This document shows positions 28,831-38,206 of a stretch of DNA of 64,000 bases, one piece after another. The DNA is from an uncultured SAR116 cluster alpha proteobacterium (GTDB lineage: Bacteria > Pseudomonadota > Alphaproteobacteria > Puniceispirillales > GCA-002684695). The translations under genes were made by a program, and so were the position numbers. The first letter of the stretch is position 1. Each line of letters starts with the position of its first letter. The notes under the pieces were generated by a model. That model ran no database searches. It was given only the letters and a program-made list of their open reading frames with translations, and had not been told where the DNA came from. Location: contig CACMFN010000002.1 of NCBI GenBank assembly GCA_902612965.1, positions 140,040 to 204,039 on the forward strand, read 5' to 3'.

Positions 28831-30948
28831 ATGGATGATATTAAGTTGCTTGGTGTTTTTAAAGAAAGAAATTTTGGATTAACTGGCATTATGTCAGTGT
28901 TAATATTAACATTGATAATTGGTTTATTGGCATTTAAAACACGTAACGATCAGTGGAACGTTTGGAAATTAAATAAGGATATTACTTTTTATAATAAAAG
29001 CCCTCTTTTATCCACAGCGGACGGTCCTTATTTTCTTGGTCAAGCAAAGTATTTGAATGAAAATAAGCCTATTTCATTGCAATATGAAAAACGTTTTTTT
29101 CCTGAGTATGATCAAGAAAAAGGCAACAAAAAAATTAATAATGAAATTAGTATGTTTGATATTTCATTGCTTCCAATTTCAATAAATTATTTTTCGAATT
29201 TTTTTGATAATGACCTGCTACTTACTGCAAATAAATTAATACCTATTACTGCACTAATTACGGCTATTTTAATTACTTTGTTTTTTATAATTCTTGGTTT
29301 TGGTTATGAGGGTGTTATTGCAGGATTGGGAGCGTCACTATCTCAGTCAATATATGTTAGAACTTCCGTTGGAAGAGTTGATACTGATCTTTTGAATGTA
29401 GGTTTGTTCTATTTGATTTTAGGTTTAATCTTAGCAAGCATAAAAGTTGAAGATAGAAGAAATAAGCTTGCTTTAATTTGTATGGCTGGTTTTTTTAACT
29501 TTTTGTTTTCTTGGTGGTATCAACATCCTGGTTTTTTAATTCCATTCATTTTTACACTTGTTTTACTACAGTTATTTAACAGACAAAAATTAAGTTTTTC
29601 AATTATTCAAATAATTTCATTTATACTTTTTAGTGGGCCTTTTTTTGTAGTTGATAGTTTTTCCAGTATTATGGTTTTTATTAATGAGTTTTTGTTGTCT
29701 TCTTCAAAGGAAGCCATAACAAGTAATTTACTATTCCCAGATACCTTTAAGACTATTACAGAATTACAAACACTTAGCTTTAAAGAATATTCAAATGTTG
29801 TTTTTGGTGAAGGAAGTGAATGGGTTGTTTTATTTGGGATCTCAGGTTTCATATTATTTATACTTTTTAATTTTAATAAAGCTATTTCAATGCTGCCTGC
29901 TATTTTATTTCTTTTAATGAGTATCTTTGTGGGCAAAAGATTTGCCATGTATGCCATACCTATATATTGGTTTGGTGTAGCCTATCTATTTATTTGTTCA
30001 GTTTTGCTAATAAATAAAACTATTCGATTGTCAAAAATTTTAAAAATTTCCGAAAATTTTTCCAAAAATTTTTGGGGAACTACTTCAACTATTTTTTTAA
30101 TGTTTGTTATAATAATATCCTCTATCTCTTTTTGTGAAAATGATAATTTTTTCAATTGTAAACCAAGGTATGTACCTAAACCTTCCTTTTCAAACAATAC
30201 CACACAAGCTTTTGATTTACTTATAAAAGAAGGGTTTGATACTTCATCAATAATTGTCACTTGGTGGGATTATGGTTATTGGTTAAACTTTTTTTCTGGT
30301 TTAACTTCTGTGCATGATGGTGGATCACAAAGATCGCCAAAAACCTATCTTATTGCTAACGCACTCACATCAACTTCACAGAAAAACTCTTATGATATAA
30401 TTAATTATGTAGTGTCTAATAATTTAGAAAATGTTCTTGATGACTCAAGTCAGAACTATGTCAATTTCATAAATGAAATATCAAAATCAAAACCTCTAGA
30501 TCGTCCTGTATATTTGTACCTTTCAAGAGATATGATAAAATGGTGGTCAACTATAACATATATTGGAAATTGGGATATTATCAACGGGGCTGAGAAAAAT
30601 AAGACAATATTTGAGAGAATTGATTGTAATCCAAAATCACAAAGTGAAATGGTGTGTGGAGGTGCGGTTCTAAATGTGAATTCAGGGTCAATTAGCAATG
30701 GCAACCAATTAGATAGTCTTGTAATTTCTCAGAATGGGAAAATAATAAGAAGATTTGATTATGACGAAAAAGGCCAAGTTTCTTTATTAATTGATATTAT
30801 TAATGAAAAAAGGTTTTTTTATGTTGTAAGCCCTGATACCCTGAGATCAACATTTACAAAATTATATTTCCTTAACAATAATAACAACAATTATTTCCAA
30901 CTTGTTAAAGATGAATATCCATTCTATAAAATTTTTAAAATAAATTAA
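28831..30948 (+). CDS. STT3/PglB-type oligosaccharyltransferase
   Basis: 705 residues, about the size of Campylobacter PglB (713). About 13 hydrophobic segments fill the first 430 residues, followed by a C-terminal periplasmic domain. Catalytic features: an acidic first loop (STADGPYFLGQ, D64), the metal-binding loop GRVDTDLLN (D184, D186), and the signature WWDYGYW at residues 478-484, which in this family recognises the acceptor sequon. STT3 enzymes move a lipid-linked glycan to protein asparagine. It lies 40 bases after ispE with no sugar genes adjacent; likely partners are at 1-9.3 kb. Family assignment is strong; acceptors and glycan are unknown. Confidence 0.9.
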   Translation: MDDIKLLGVFKERNFGLTGIMSVLILTLIIGLLAFKTRNDQWNVWKLNKDITFYNKSPLLSTADGPYFLGQAKYLNENKPISLQYEKRFFPEYDQEKGNKKINNEISMFDISLLPISINYFSNFFDNDLLLTANKLIPITALITAILITLFFIILGFGYEGVIAGLGASLSQSIYVRTSVGRVDTDLLNVGLFYLILGLILASIKVEDRRNKLALICMAGFFNFLFSWWYQHPGFLIPFIFTLVLLQLFNRQKLSFSIIQIISFILFSGPFFVVDSFSSIMVFINEFLLSSSKEAITSNLLFPDTFKTITELQTLSFKEYSNVVFGEGSEWVVLFGISGFILFILFNFNKAISMLPAILFLLMSIFVGKRFAMYAIPIYWFGVAYLFICSVLLINKTIRLSKILKISENFSKNFWGTTSTIFLMFVIIISSISFCENDNFFNCKPRYVPKPSFSNNTTQAFDLLIKEGFDTSSIIVTWWDYGYWLNFFSGLTSVHDGGSQRSPKTYLIANALTSTSQKNSYDIINYVVSNNLENVLDDSSQNYVNFINEISKSKPLDRPVYLYLSRDMIKWWSTITYIGNWDIINGAEKNKTIFERIDCNPKSQSEMVCGGAVLNVNSGSISNGNQLDSLVISQNGKIIRRFDYDEKGQVSLLIDIINEKRFFYVVSPDTLRSTFTKLYFLNNNNNNYFQLVKDEYPFYKIFKIN

Positions 30949-30998
30949 TATGTTTCTTGAACCTATGAACTGATTTATGTAGATTGTAATTGAAATAT

Positions 30999-31073
30999 TG
31001 GGGCGTGGCCAAGTGGTAAGGCAGCAGGTTTTGATCCTGTGTACCGTAGGTTCGAATCCTACCGCCCCAGCCA
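30999..31073 (+). tRNA. tRNA-Gln (anticodon TTG)
   Basis: Cloverleaf: acceptor TGGGGCG pairs with CGCCCCA, discriminator G, encoded CCA end. The anticodon stem GCAGG/CCTGT (with one G-T pair) encloses loop TTTTGAT, anticodon TTG. The T loop TTCGAAT sits within GTAGG/CCTAC. It stands alone, 50 bases after the oligosaccharyltransferase gene. Confidence 0.96.
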
Positions 31074-31078
31074 AATAA

Positions 31079-31729
31079 TTAAATTATATAATAACCGTGT
31101 CTTTCATATTTAATAGTTAACTTCTCTTGTGAAAATCTTAAAAGTTTTTTTCTCAATCTATGTATATGTGTTTCAACTGTTGATGTCTTAATTTTGGGAT
31201 TATATTTCCATACTTTTTCAAGTAGATGTTTTTTACTAGACGTGATCTTTGAATTGTCTAATTCAATAAGAATTTGAACCTCTTTTTCTGTTAATTTAAT
31301 AAATTCACTTTTATCATTTGAGTATAGTATTTTATCATCTGGCATTAAAATATATTTTTTTATTCTAATAATTTCTGCTTTGTGTCTTTCTTTGTTGTTT
31401 TTAATTTCATCTATAATTTCCTCAATTTTACTTAGACTCACAGGTTTTTTTAAGTAAAAGTTTTTATCAGACCTTACATTAGTAATTGAAAGATTGTAAT
31501 CTATTAAATAAATAATATTATTCTGTATTTTTTTATGGTAATAGCTTTTTTGTTGGGTAATTTGAATAATAAATATTGTATCGTTATTAAAAATATTTTT
31601 GTCTTCTAGGCAATTTTCTAGTCTGTTAAATACTTTTATTTTAAATTTTTTTGAAAAATAATCATCCCAAATTTTGAAATGATCTTTGTTGTTTTCAACA
31701 ATTATTAAATCTAATATATGCTCTTTCAT
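31079..31729 (-). CDS. OmpR-like winged-helix regulator with degenerate receiver domain
   Basis: 216 residues. The C-terminal 90 residues form an OmpR/PhoB winged helix (LTEKEVQILIELD, TSTVETHIHRLRKKLL). The N-terminal about 115 residues resemble a receiver domain and keep the switch Lys (FYLKKPVS), but the strand that should end in the phosphorylated Asp reads DTIFIIQI, so phosphorylation is unlikely. No histidine kinase is adjacent. Divergent from ribA, 76 bases apart, and its 3' end is 5 bases from the tRNA-Gln gene. Possibly an orphan regulator working without phosphorylation. Confidence 0.8.
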   Translation of the reverse strand: MKEHILDLIIVENNKDHFKIWDDYFSKKFKIKVFNRLENCLEDKNIFNNDTIFIIQITQQKSYYHKKIQNNIIYLIDYNLSITNVRSDKNFYLKKPVSLSKIEEIIDEIKNNKERHKAEIIRIKKYILMPDDKILYSNDKSEFIKLTEKEVQILIELDNSKITSSKKHLLEKVWKYNPKIKTSTVETHIHRLRKKLLRFSQEKLTIKYERHGYYII

Positions 31730-31805
31730 AATTTCTTTTTTTCACTATATTAATTTAATAGTTTAATCAAAGTTTCATATTCAAAAATAATTAAATAATT
31801 TCTAT

Positions 31806-32903
31806 ATGTATACTAGTAATAATATTAATGTTTACCACTTTCTTTTAGATTTAAAACTTGGTTTGCCAGTCGCAATTAAAAGTTCTTTGGGAAATTATAT
31901 CTTATTATCTTCTTCAGAAAATATTACGGAAAAAAGCTTGATACTGATGAGACACATATCTGAATCATCTGCATCAATAATAATTAATAATAAGAGAATG
32001 AATTATATTTCAAAAAAAAATGTTAATGGAGAATTGTTTTCTATTTCATTTAGCAATGAAATAAACAGTAAATTGATTAAAGATATTTCAAGTTCAATAG
32101 TTAATGAAAAAGATCATTTAGAAGGTTCGGTAATATCAATTGAGAATAGGCAGGAAATTAAAAATTTGATACAACTCATGAAAAACAATCAAATAATTCC
32201 TTCACTAGTTTTTTGTAATACGGCTTTTAATAATGAAACAGAACTTAATTCAAATCTTAAAAATTACAATATCAAAACGTACGAAAACATTGACCTTTTA
32301 AAAGAATTGAAGGAACAAAATGAATTTTCAATAGTCTCTCGATCTCATGTTCCCATATCAGCCTGCAAAGAAACTGAAATTGTAAGTTTTCGCTCTAAGA
32401 ATGATTACTTAGAATACTTTGCGATAATTTTGAAGAATGGAAATAAAAAAAAGGATCCCTTAGTTAGAATACATTCTCAGTGTATTACTGGGGATATTCT
32501 AGATTCGTTGAAATGTGATTGTGGATCACAATTGAAAAAATCAATTGAGATTATGTCTAATGATGGCGGTATACTTTTATATATGCCAGAGGAAGGAAGA
32601 AATATTGGACTTCTTAACAAGCTTAGAGCTTACGAATTTCAGTTTCATGGAATAGATACAATAGATGCAAATTATGCTCTTGGATTTGATGCTGACCAAA
32701 GAAGACATAAAGATGCTTGTAAGTTGTTAAAGCTTCTTGGAGTAGGTTCCATAAAGCTTATTACCAATAATCCTGAAAAAATATCACAATTACAGAAAGG
32801 TGGTATAAAGGTCATTGATACTGTTCAAATAAAAGTTAAAGTTGCGGATGAGGCAAAGAGATATATGGAAACAAAAAAAATTCGATCAGGTCATAATTTA
32901 TAA
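31806..32903 (+). CDS. ribA: GTP cyclohydrolase II
   Basis: 365 residues. Opens GTP to begin riboflavin synthesis. The catalytic core is about residues 165-365: zinc ligands C-x10-C-x-C starting in RIHSQC, then MPEEGRNIGLLNKLRAYE, DANYALGFDADQR and LITNNPEK. The first about 165 residues are a less conserved domain (start: DLKLGLPVAIKS) found in alphaproteobacterial RibA proteins but not in the short E. coli enzyme. It does not look like an active DHBP synthase. No riboswitch evident in the 76-base gap upstream. Confidence 0.93.
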   Translation: MYTSNNINVYHFLLDLKLGLPVAIKSSLGNYILLSSSENITEKSLILMRHISESSASIIINNKRMNYISKKNVNGELFSISFSNEINSKLIKDISSSIVNEKDHLEGSVISIENRQEIKNLIQLMKNNQIIPSLVFCNTAFNNETELNSNLKNYNIKTYENIDLLKELKEQNEFSIVSRSHVPISACKETEIVSFRSKNDYLEYFAIILKNGNKKKDPLVRIHSQCITGDILDSLKCDCGSQLKKSIEIMSNDGGILLYMPEEGRNIGLLNKLRAYEFQFHGIDTIDANYALGFDADQRRHKDACKLLKLLGVGSIKLITNNPEKISQLQKGGIKVIDTVQIKVKVADEAKRYMETKKIRSGHNL

Positions 32904-32907
32904 ATAA

Positions 32908-33585
32908 TTATGTTTCCTCTTTTTCAAGTCGCTCACCGAACAATTTTGATCCAATCCTTATATGTGTTGCGCCAAATTCAATAGCAGTTTTATAATCGTT
33001 GCTCATTCCCATAGATAAATATTGTAAGTTATTTCTCTTATGAATTTCTGAAATAAATGCAAAGTGAATGGCTGGATTTTGATTTATAGGAGGAATACAC
33101 ATTAAACCTGTTACATTTAATCCGTAATCTTTTTTGCAGAGTTTTATAAAATCATCTACTTCGTTAGGATTAATCCCAGATTTTTGTTCTTCATTTCCAG
33201 TATTTACTTGAACCATGTAATTTAATCTTTTGTTTAATTTTATTTCTGCTTTACTTAAACTTTTTACTAGTTTTAATCTATCTAATGATTGTACCTCATG
33301 AAATTGATTTACAACATCCTCAGATTTATTTGTTTGTAGAGGTCCAACAAAACTTAAAATAATGTTTTTTGATTTAATTTTTGACCACCTATTGACCCCG
33401 TCTTGAACTCTATTTTCTCCAAAGTTTTTTATTCCTGCATCAATTGCCTTTGTTATTTTTAGAAATGGTTGACGTTTACAAATAGCAATGACATTCACGC
33501 TTTTTGGGTCTCTGTTACTCTTTAAGCATGAAATTTTTATATCTTCTAAAATCTGGCTGTAACTATGATTGATAAGATTTTTCAT
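32908..33585 (-). CDS. YggS-family pyridoxal-phosphate homeostasis protein
   Basis: 225 residues, single TIM-barrel PLP-binding protein without known catalysis. The PLP Lys is in VIAICKRQP near residue 36, followed by NFGENRVQDG, HEVQSLDR, QVNTGNEEQKSG, SMGMSNDYKTAIEFGATHIR and IGSKLFG. It controls free PLP and amino-acid balance. Convergent with ribA, with only 4 bases between stops. Confidence 0.93.
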   Translation of the reverse strand: MKNLINHSYSQILEDIKISCLKSNRDPKSVNVIAICKRQPFLKITKAIDAGIKNFGENRVQDGVNRWSKIKSKNIILSFVGPLQTNKSEDVVNQFHEVQSLDRLKLVKSLSKAEIKLNKRLNYMVQVNTGNEEQKSGINPNEVDDFIKLCKKDYGLNVTGLMCIPPINQNPAIHFAFISEIHKRNNLQYLSMGMSNDYKTAIEFGATHIRIGSKLFGERLEKEET

Positions 33586-33621
33586 AATTTAGTATTTTTT
33601 AACCTCTGCAGTTTTGATAAA

Positions 33622-33639
33622 TGTTGCTTTTGTGCAACA
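33622..33639. promoter_or_regulatory. Inverted repeat TGTTGC-N6-GCAACA upstream of porin gene
   Basis: Perfect dyad TGTTGC-TTTTGT-GCAACA, same arms and same spacing as at 19488-19505. A further half-site GTTGC follows at 33641-33645. Located about 40 bases upstream of the predicted promoter. Probably an operator; regulator unknown. Confidence 0.5.
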
Positions 33640-33678
33640 GGTTGCTTTAAAAAGTGTGACAATTTTTTACTTAATGAG

Positions 33679-33705
33679 TTGTTACTTCTACTTTTTTTGT
33701 ATAAA
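33679..33705 (+). promoter_or_regulatory. Possible promoter of the porin gene
   Basis: TTGTTA (33679-33684), 15-base spacer, TATAAA (33700-33705). Spacing is short, so assignment of the -35 is weak; the -10 is good. Start site would be near 33712, giving a leader of about 60 bases. Confidence 0.4.
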
Positions 33706-33721
33706 TCTTTATTGTCAATAA

Positions 33722-33733
33722 TGCAATATTGCA
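33722..33733. promoter_or_regulatory. 12-base perfect palindrome TGCAATATTGCA in porin leader
   Basis: TGCAATATTGCA is a perfect palindrome about 40 bases before the porin ATG, probably just inside the transcript. It could be an operator half overlapping the start of transcription. It lacks a loop, so an mRNA hairpin is unlikely. Confidence 0.4.
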
Positions 33734-33771
33734 CATAACGCGTAAATTAAATTAATAAAGGGAGAATTCTC

Positions 33772-34551
33772 ATGCGCAAAATTTTATTAACATCTGTTGG
33801 TGTTGCTGCTCTTGCAGTAAGTGCTAACGCAACTGATTTTACACTATCAGGTACATCAAAGCTAAAAATAGCAGACGATGGTAACACAAGTGTATCTAAC
33901 ACTATTAATGTTGGTGTTTCAAAAACATTTGATAATGGTATGGTATTATCACTTTCACAAAACATGAATTCAGCTTCATCTGAAATGACAGTAACATCAG
34001 ATGCTGTTGCAGTAACATTTGGTGATTTTGACCAAAACGAAAAGACACCAGGTTTAAATGGTGATGCAGCTGCTTCAGACATTGCTTCTGATGGTGTTGC
34101 TCACTCAAGTGATGCTGGTGGAATTTCATTAGGCGCAACTGTTGCTGGAGTAGGCATCGGTGCTGCTATGAATAACGAAGGTGACACAATGTTTGGTGGT
34201 TCATTCACATCTGACATGGGTGGAATGGCTGTTACAATTGGTGGTGATGTTTATAGTGATAATACTTCATCAGCTGATCAGACTACTATGGGTGTAAAAG
34301 CTGCTATGGGTGCATTAACAATTGTTGCACATAGTAAGCAAGTTGAAGCAGCTTCTGGCGGTACAGACACTGTATCTTACTCAGCAGCTTACACAGCAGG
34401 TGGACTAGTTATCGGTTTCCAAGGAAACGATGCTGACGCTTCATCATACTCAGCTACATACACTGTAGTTCCAGGTATGCAGTTTGAAATCGGTTCAAAA
34501 GACAATGGAACAACTTCAACTTCATCAGCTGAACTACAAATGACATTCTAA
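33772..34551 (+). CDS. Small porin-like outer-membrane beta-barrel protein
   Basis: 259 residues. Signal peptide MRKILLTSVGVAALAVSANA, mature start TDFTLSGTSKLKI as in alphaproteobacterial porins, Gly/Ser/Thr-rich alternating strands, and a C-terminal TF suited to barrel assembly. Shorter than classical general porins (about 300-400 residues). A strong ribosome binding site (GGGAG, 9-10 bases before ATG), its own terminator and comparatively GC-rich codons suggest a very abundant protein. It has one D/E-x-N-x-S/T sequon (DGNTS, about residue 37-41). Confidence 0.83.
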   Translation: MRKILLTSVGVAALAVSANATDFTLSGTSKLKIADDGNTSVSNTINVGVSKTFDNGMVLSLSQNMNSASSEMTVTSDAVAVTFGDFDQNEKTPGLNGDAAASDIASDGVAHSSDAGGISLGATVAGVGIGAAMNNEGDTMFGGSFTSDMGGMAVTIGGDVYSDNTSSADQTTMGVKAAMGALTIVAHSKQVEAASGGTDTVSYSAAYTAGGLVIGFQGNDADASSYSATYTVVPGMQFEIGSKDNGTTSTSSAELQMTF

Positions 34552-34569
34552 TTAGTTAATTAGATTTTT

Positions 34570-34600
34570 AAAAGCGGGGCATTTTTGTCCCGCTTTTTTT
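34570..34600 (+). terminator. Intrinsic terminator after the porin gene
   Basis: Stem AAAAGCGGG (34570-34578) pairs with CCCGCTTTT (34589-34597), extendable by G-T and C-G pairs to leave a 6-base ATTTTT loop, followed by a T run. It is the strongest GC-rich hairpin in the window and sits 19 bases after the porin stop. Confidence 0.92.
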
Positions 34601-34664
34601 ATGTTTGCCTTTCTTAATTTAACACTATAAAAATTAATTAAATTCATATTAAAATGAGCCTACA

Positions 34665-35183
34665 ATGATACGGTTTTTATATTTTTTAATTTTGCTTTCA
34701 GTTCTTTCTTGTTCTGGAATTGATGTAAGAAAACCTGAACCAGAAAAGAAACGAGAAAGTATTTTTGGGGGACCTTTAACATATTCTACTGATACAGGTT
34801 CATTTAGTGCAGGATCTGTTGGACTTCCAAATATTTCTAATGCAAACAAAAAGTCAAGTCTTACTTCACTTCCAATAAATGAACTTTTATGGAACTCAAC
34901 CTTAGATACGCTTGATTTTATGTCATATGAAAAAATAGACCCATTTGGTGGAATAATAATTACTGATTGGTTTATTAATGAAGATAACGAAAAAATTCGT
35001 AACAAAATTACTGTATCTTTTTCAAGCTCAGAATTAAGGGCATCTTCTATTAAAGTAAGTGTAATCAGGGAAAAGTTTGATAATAATCAGTGGGTTTCTG
35101 ATGGATATAGTGATGGTCTGGCTGGTAAAATTGAAGATTTAATTTTAACAAGAGCCAGGGAATTAAGAAGTAAAAATAGCTAA
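34665..35183 (+). CDS. DUF3576-family lipoprotein
   Basis: 172 residues. Signal peptide with lipobox SVLSCSG (Cys near residue 16), then a domain with [18 protein letters not shown] and [14 protein letters not shown], which are characteristic of DUF3576 proteins found before leuS in Alphaproteobacteria. It ends in a basic helix ([10 protein letters not shown]). Seven bases before leuS, followed by lptE. Function unknown; envelope location likely. Confidence 0.85.
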   Translation: MIRFLYFLILLSVLSCSGIDVRKPEPEKKRESIFGGPLTYSTDTGSFSAGSVGLPNISNANKKSSLTSLPINELLWNSTLDTLDFMSYEKIDPFGGIIITDWFINEDNEKIRNKITVSFSSSELRASSIKVSVIREKFDNNQWVSDGYSDGLAGKIEDLILTRARELRSKNS

Positions 35184-35190
35184 TATCCTT

Positions 35191-37740
35191 ATGAATAATA
35201 AACAAGACCTTGAAAAAAAATGGCAAGAAAGGTGGAAAAGTAACCTTTCATTTAACGCTTCAAAAAAACCAGATAAAAAAAAACCTAAATACTATGTGTT
35301 AGAAATGTTTCCATACCCAAGTGGAAATATTCATATGGGACATGTAAGAAATTACACACTAGGTGATGTAGTTGCGCGGTACAAAAAAGCAAATGGATAT
35401 AACGTCTTACATCCAATGGGTTGGGATTCATTTGGTTTACCAGCTGAAAATGCTGCAAAAGAAAATAACATTCACCCTAGTGAGTGGACAAATAAAAACG
35501 TTAATACAATGAAAGAGCAACTAAAGAGCATGGGGCTTTCTTACGATTGGTCTCGAGAAGTATCTACTTGCGACCCTCAGTACTATAAGTTTGAGCAAAA
35601 AATGTTTATTGATTTTTTTCAAAAAGGTTTGGCCTATAAAAAAGAAAGCTGGGTAAATTGGGATCCTGTTGAAAAAACTGTTTTAGCTAATGAACAAGTT
35701 ATTGATGGAAAGGGTTGGAGATCTAATGCAGTAGTAGAAAAAAAATTATTAAATCAATGGTTTCTCAAGATGACGCATTATGCTGAAGACCTTTTGGAAA
35801 CAATTGAAAGTTTAACAAATTGGCCTGATAGAGTTAAGCTTATGCAAAATAACTGGATAGGTAAATCATTAGGGGCAAACATCAGTTTTAAAATTATTGA
35901 AAAAGATGAAAAAATTGAAGTTTTTACAACAAGACCTGATACTTTATTTGGTGCATCATTTATTGCTCTCGCTCCGTCGCATCCTATCTCGTTAAATTTA
36001 TCAAAGAACAATTCAACAATAAAAAATTTTATTGATGAATGTAATAAAAACTCAACATCAGAAGCTATAATTGAAAAAAATGAGAAAAAGGGTATTTACA
36101 CAAATTTAAATGTAGTACACCCTTTTGATGAAGGTATTAAAATACCTGTTTATATTGCAAATTTTGTTTTAATGGAGTATGGCACAGGAGCGATTTTTGG
36201 TTGTCCTGCACATGATCAAAGAGATTTAGAATTTGCAATAAATTATAAGTTACCAGTTCTTCCAGTTGTAAAACCAAAAAATTATATAAAAAGTGATTAT
36301 AAAATTACTGATACAGCGTTTACTGATGACGGCGTCATAATAAATTCTTCTTTCTTAAATGGCTTAAATGTTACAGATGCAAAAAAACGTGCAATCGAAG
36401 AATTGGAAAGAATGAATTCTGGAAAATCAAGCACAACATGGAGATTAAGAGACTGGGGTATTTCAAGACAAAGATACTGGGGATGTCCAATACCAATAAT
36501 TAAATGTAATTATTGCGGGGATATACCAGTGCCAACAGAAGAGCTGCCAGTTGAATTGCCCTATGACATTAATTTGGATTCACCTGGTAACCCTCTTGAT
36601 GCTCACCCTAACTGGAAGTTTGTTAAATGCCCAAAGTGTAATAAATCTGCAGAAAGGGAAACTGATACTTTTGATACATTTTTTGAATCTTCATGGTACT
36701 TTATTAGATTTACAGACCCTGATATTGACATTCCATTTAGTAAATCAATTGCTAATTATTGGATGCCTGTAGATCAATACATAGGTGGCGTTGAACATGC
36801 AGTTTTACATTTATTATATTCACGTTTTTTTACAAGAGCACTTAAAGACTGTGGTTATTTATCTATTTCTGAACCATTTAAGGGACTAATGACACAAGGA
36901 ATGGTTTGTCACCAAACATTTAAATCAGGAGATGGAAAATGGGTCTTTCCTCATGAGGTAGAAAAGAAAAATAATAAGTTTTATCATACAGTTAATGGTA
37001 ATGAAGTGTTTTCTGGCAGAGTAGAAAAAATGAGTAAATCTAAAAGAAATGTTGTTGATCCTTTGTCTATAGTTAATAAGTATGGTTCAGATACTGCCAG
37101 GATTTTTATGGTGTCAGACTCTCCTCCCGAAAGAGATATGGAATGGAGTAATGCTGGTGTTGAGGGCTCTTATAAATTTTTAAATAGAATTTTAAGAATT
37201 GTTAATGAAACTCAAAAGCCAAAAAAATTAATTAATTTAGATCTTGTAGATAATAAGAATACCGTAATTAAAAAAATACATCAGTCCATAAAAGATGTCA
37301 CAGATGGAATAGAAAGCTTCAGATTTAATGTATGCATAGCAAAATTATATGAATTAACAAATATGATTTCTAAACTTGACTCAAAAACTGATTTTGAAAC
37401 AAGCTTAAAATTTTATGGGCTGGAAATTTTGGCGCAACTTATTTCACCATTTGCCCCCCACCATGCAGAAGAAATATGGAGTTTAATGGGTCACAAAATT
37501 CTAATATGTGATACAGATTGGCCAAAATTTGATAAAAGATTTCTAAGTGTTGAACAAATCAGTATTGGTGTTCAAATTAATGGAAAATTAAGGGGCAATA
37601 TAAGTTATAATAAAAATGCTGAAAAAGAAGAAATTCAAGAACTAGCTCTTTCTTTATCATCAGTTAAAAATAGACTAGGAGGTGAAAAACCAAAGAAAGT
37701 AATTATTGTTCCTGAAAGGATTGTAAATATTGTTGTTTAG
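35191..37740 (+). CDS. leuS: Leucyl-tRNA synthetase
   Basis: 849 residues, class I synthetase charging tRNA-Leu. The HIGH motif appears as [14 protein letters not shown] near residue 45, the editing domain in the middle ([28 protein letters not shown]), and the KMSKS loop as [12 protein letters not shown] near residue 613. The zinc-type pairs CNYCGDIP and CPKCN are present. Full length, ATG start. The last 11 bases overlap the lptE start. Confidence 0.97.
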   Translation: MNNKQDLEKKWQERWKSNLSFNASKKPDKKKPKYYVLEMFPYPSGNIHMGHVRNYTLGDVVARYKKANGYNVLHPMGWDSFGLPAENAAKENNIHPSEWTNKNVNTMKEQLKSMGLSYDWSREVSTCDPQYYKFEQKMFIDFFQKGLAYKKESWVNWDPVEKTVLANEQVIDGKGWRSNAVVEKKLLNQWFLKMTHYAEDLLETIESLTNWPDRVKLMQNNWIGKSLGANISFKIIEKDEKIEVFTTRPDTLFGASFIALAPSHPISLNLSKNNSTIKNFIDECNKNSTSEAIIEKNEKKGIYTNLNVVHPFDEGIKIPVYIANFVLMEYGTGAIFGCPAHDQRDLEFAINYKLPVLPVVKPKNYIKSDYKITDTAFTDDGVIINSSFLNGLNVTDAKKRAIEELERMNSGKSSTTWRLRDWGISRQRYWGCPIPIIKCNYCGDIPVPTEELPVELPYDINLDSPGNPLDAHPNWKFVKCPKCNKSAERETDTFDTFFESSWYFIRFTDPDIDIPFSKSIANYWMPVDQYIGGVEHAVLHLLYSRFFTRALKDCGYLSISEPFKGLMTQGMVCHQTFKSGDGKWVFPHEVEKKNNKFYHTVNGNEVFSGRVEKMSKSKRNVVDPLSIVNKYGSDTARIFMVSDSPPERDMEWSNAGVEGSYKFLNRILRIVNETQKPKKLINLDLVDNKNTVIKKIHQSIKDVTDGIESFRFNVCIAKLYELTNMISKLDSKTDFETSLKFYGLEILAQLISPFAPHHAEEIWSLMGHKILICDTDWPKFDKRFLSVEQISIGVQINGKLRGNISYNKNAEKEEIQELALSLSSVKNRLGGEKPKKVIIVPERIVNIVV

Positions 37741-38206
37741 ACTAGTAATCATTTGTTTTTTAATAATGAGTTGCTCGAATTTGAAAAACAACAATGATGT
37801 GCAACTTGAAAAATTAGGCTTTATAGAGATCCAATCCAACGAAACTTATATTTCTAAATTAATTGAAACTAATATCAAAAATGCCTTTGAAGTTTATAAA
37901 ACTAAGAACTCTTCTGAAAAAAAATATACTATGATTATAGATGTAAATGATACTATCGAAAGTAGTCTTTTAGCAAACTCAATAAGAAAAATTGAAATGT
38001 CTATTAATTACAAAATAGTTGAAAAAAATAGTAATATTGTTCTTGTAAGCGACTCTTTTTCAAGAAACTCTCTTATTGGACCTATAAATTCATTGTTTTC
38101 TAGAGATCAATCTGAGTTGAATGCGCAAAAACGCTTAGGTATTTCATTATCAAATGACTTAATAATACGTTTAATTGAATGGGCAAGTTTTGATTTAGAA
38201 ACATGA
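37730..38206 (+). CDS. lptE: LptE-like LPS-assembly lipoprotein
   Basis: 158 residues. A TTG start at 37730 is needed to include the signal peptide, with lipobox FLIMSCSN (Cys about residue 15). The rest has the short alpha/beta pattern of LptE: a conserved beginning of paired strands ([14 protein letters not shown]), [14 protein letters not shown], and a final helix. LptE plugs the LptD barrel that inserts lipopolysaccharide. The position between leuS and holA is typical for LptE, which supports the call despite low sequence conservation. Confidence 0.82.
   Translation: MLFRLVIICFLIMSCSNLKNNNDVQLEKLGFIEIQSNETYISKLIETNIKNAFEVYKTKNSSEKKYTMIIDVNDTIESSLLANSIRKIEMSINYKIVEKNSNIVLVSDSFSRNSLIGPINSLFSRDQSELNAQKRLGISLSNDLIIRLIEWASFDLET

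Noticed and set aside
31079..31729. Possible two-component pair with a histidine kinase near tRNA-Gln
   Set aside because: Neighbours are the oligosaccharyltransferase, the tRNA and ribA; no histidine-kinase motifs are present.
33747..34138. Two overlapping open frames on the minus strand inside the porin gene
   Set aside because: Shadows of a Ser/Thr/Asp-rich gene; repetitive His/Leu/Gln or Ser/Val composition and no family resemblance.
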